32,584 nucleotides of DNA, taken from assembly GCA_023426425.1 (NCBI GenBank), contig JAFAAT010000089.1, forward strand, positions 1-32,584, written 5' to 3'. A program made the position numbers and the translations under genes. The stretch's first letter is position 1, and every line of letters starts with the position of its first letter. A model generated the notes under the pieces. The model was not told the origin of the DNA. It was given only the letters and a program-made list of their open reading frames with translations, and did not search any database. Below, in pieces: positions 32,139 to 32,584 of the stretch. The DNA is from Bacteroidota bacterium (GTDB lineage: Bacteria > Bacteroidota > Bacteroidia > Chitinophagales > Chitinophagaceae).

Positions 32139-32584
32139 CTAAAAAATAACCATTGGCAGTTCCGGCATGAAAAGAAATGCATAGGCGTAGGCAAATGGAG
32201 CAGTGATCAGCAGGGAGTCGAAGCGGTCGAGTGCACCGCCGTGGCCGGGCATGATGCTTCCTGAATCTTTTACTTCTGCCATTCTTTTCAGTTTTGACTG
32301 CAGGAGGTCGCCTGCGGTACCTGCGGTTGCGGTGATGAGCGCCAGCATGATCCAGTCTGTGATGGTGTACCAGGGTGCAAAATAGCCAAAGACCGCGGCG
32401 CCGGCCACTGTGAATAGTATGCCTCCTATGGTGCCTTCCCAGGTTTTTTTGGGGGATATTTTTGAGAATGGGGTTTTTCCGAAGAAGGAGCCGGTAAGAT
32501 AGGCCATGGTATCGTTAGTCCAAATCATGAGGATGAGGGCTACCGGGATGAGGGGGCTGATGCTTCGAAGGCTTACCATTAATG
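32139..32584 (-). CDS. cdsA: Phosphatidate cytidylyltransferase, 3' part (cut by window edge)
   Basis: The visible C-terminal 148 or so residues contain the CDP-diglyceride synthetase signature: KLKRMAEVKDSG followed by PGHGGALDRFDS. Upstream are several membrane helices and ISPKKTWEGTIGG. The frame is open to the window edge, so the N-terminal half lies outside and a Met at 32579 should not be taken as the start. CdsA converts phosphatidic acid and CTP to CDP-diacylglycerol, the precursor used by phosphatidylserine synthase and then by Psd, encoded just downstream. Confidence 0.93.
   Translation of the reverse strand, partial: LMVSLRSISPLIPVALILMIWTNDTMAYLTGSFFGKTPFSKISPKKTWEGTIGGILFTVAGAAVFGYFAPWYTITDWIMLALITATAGTAGDLLQSKLKRMAEVKDSGSIMPGHGGALDRFDSLLITAPFAYAYAFLFMPELPMVIF

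Overview
The window looks like a chromosomal segment of a Bacteroidota bacterium, most likely in or near the Chitinophagaceae. The evidence is a C-terminal type IX secretion (T9SS) sorting domain, several TAnnTTTG -7 promoter elements typical of the phylum, a MetH without its homocysteine domain, a short pyruvoyl phosphatidylserine decarboxylase beside CdsA, and an aerotolerance-type (Bat) gene cluster. The assignment rests on protein and promoter features; no database search was possible.

Region 1 (1-8.7 kb) is housekeeping. It holds a NadR-like P-loop kinase overlapping yciO on the plus strand. Facing these is a minus-strand operon of DUF58, a BatD-like membrane protein and BatA. A lipoprotein gene and the free methionine-(R)-sulfoxide reductase follow on the plus strand. 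A repeat-rich convergent spacer comes next, then a minus-strand amidohydrolase (possibly the futalosine menaquinone pathway) and an RsuA/RluB-type pseudouridine synthase with a very long charged N-terminal tail.

Region 2 (8.7-12.1 kb) has a two-gene plus-strand unit: methionine synthase (pterin, B12 and AdoMet modules only) and a small PAP2-like membrane protein.

Region 3 (12.5-30.0 kb) is an exopolysaccharide locus on the plus strand. A T9SS-exported clan-A-like glycoside hydrolase comes first and ends at a clear terminator. After a 530-bp gap, a tightly packed operon runs through a stand-alone receiver protein, a priming sugar-phosphate transferase fused to a degenerate receiver, a half-length TolC-like protein, a Wzc-like chain-length/ParA-type protein, a membrane GT2, a 39-residue membrane microprotein, a Wzy-like polymerase, two GT4-type transferases, a GT2, a Wzx-like flippase and two more GT2 enzymes. 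Together they would prime, build, flip, polymerise and export a polysaccharide by a Wzx/Wzy route. No Wza-type SLBB export lipoprotein is present, and both the receiver module and the Wzc ATPase depart from the canonical form.

Region 4 (30.0-32.6 kb) has pyrH, a second convergent repeat-rich spacer, a small Cys/Lys-rich secreted protein, psd and the 3' part of cdsA (cut by the window edge).

The most unexpected non-coding signal is a degenerate 11-bp-phased tandem repeat with a shared core near GGAGTWRGWAY. It occupies both non-overlapping convergent spacers (5683-5839 and 30984-31038) and nowhere else that I noticed.
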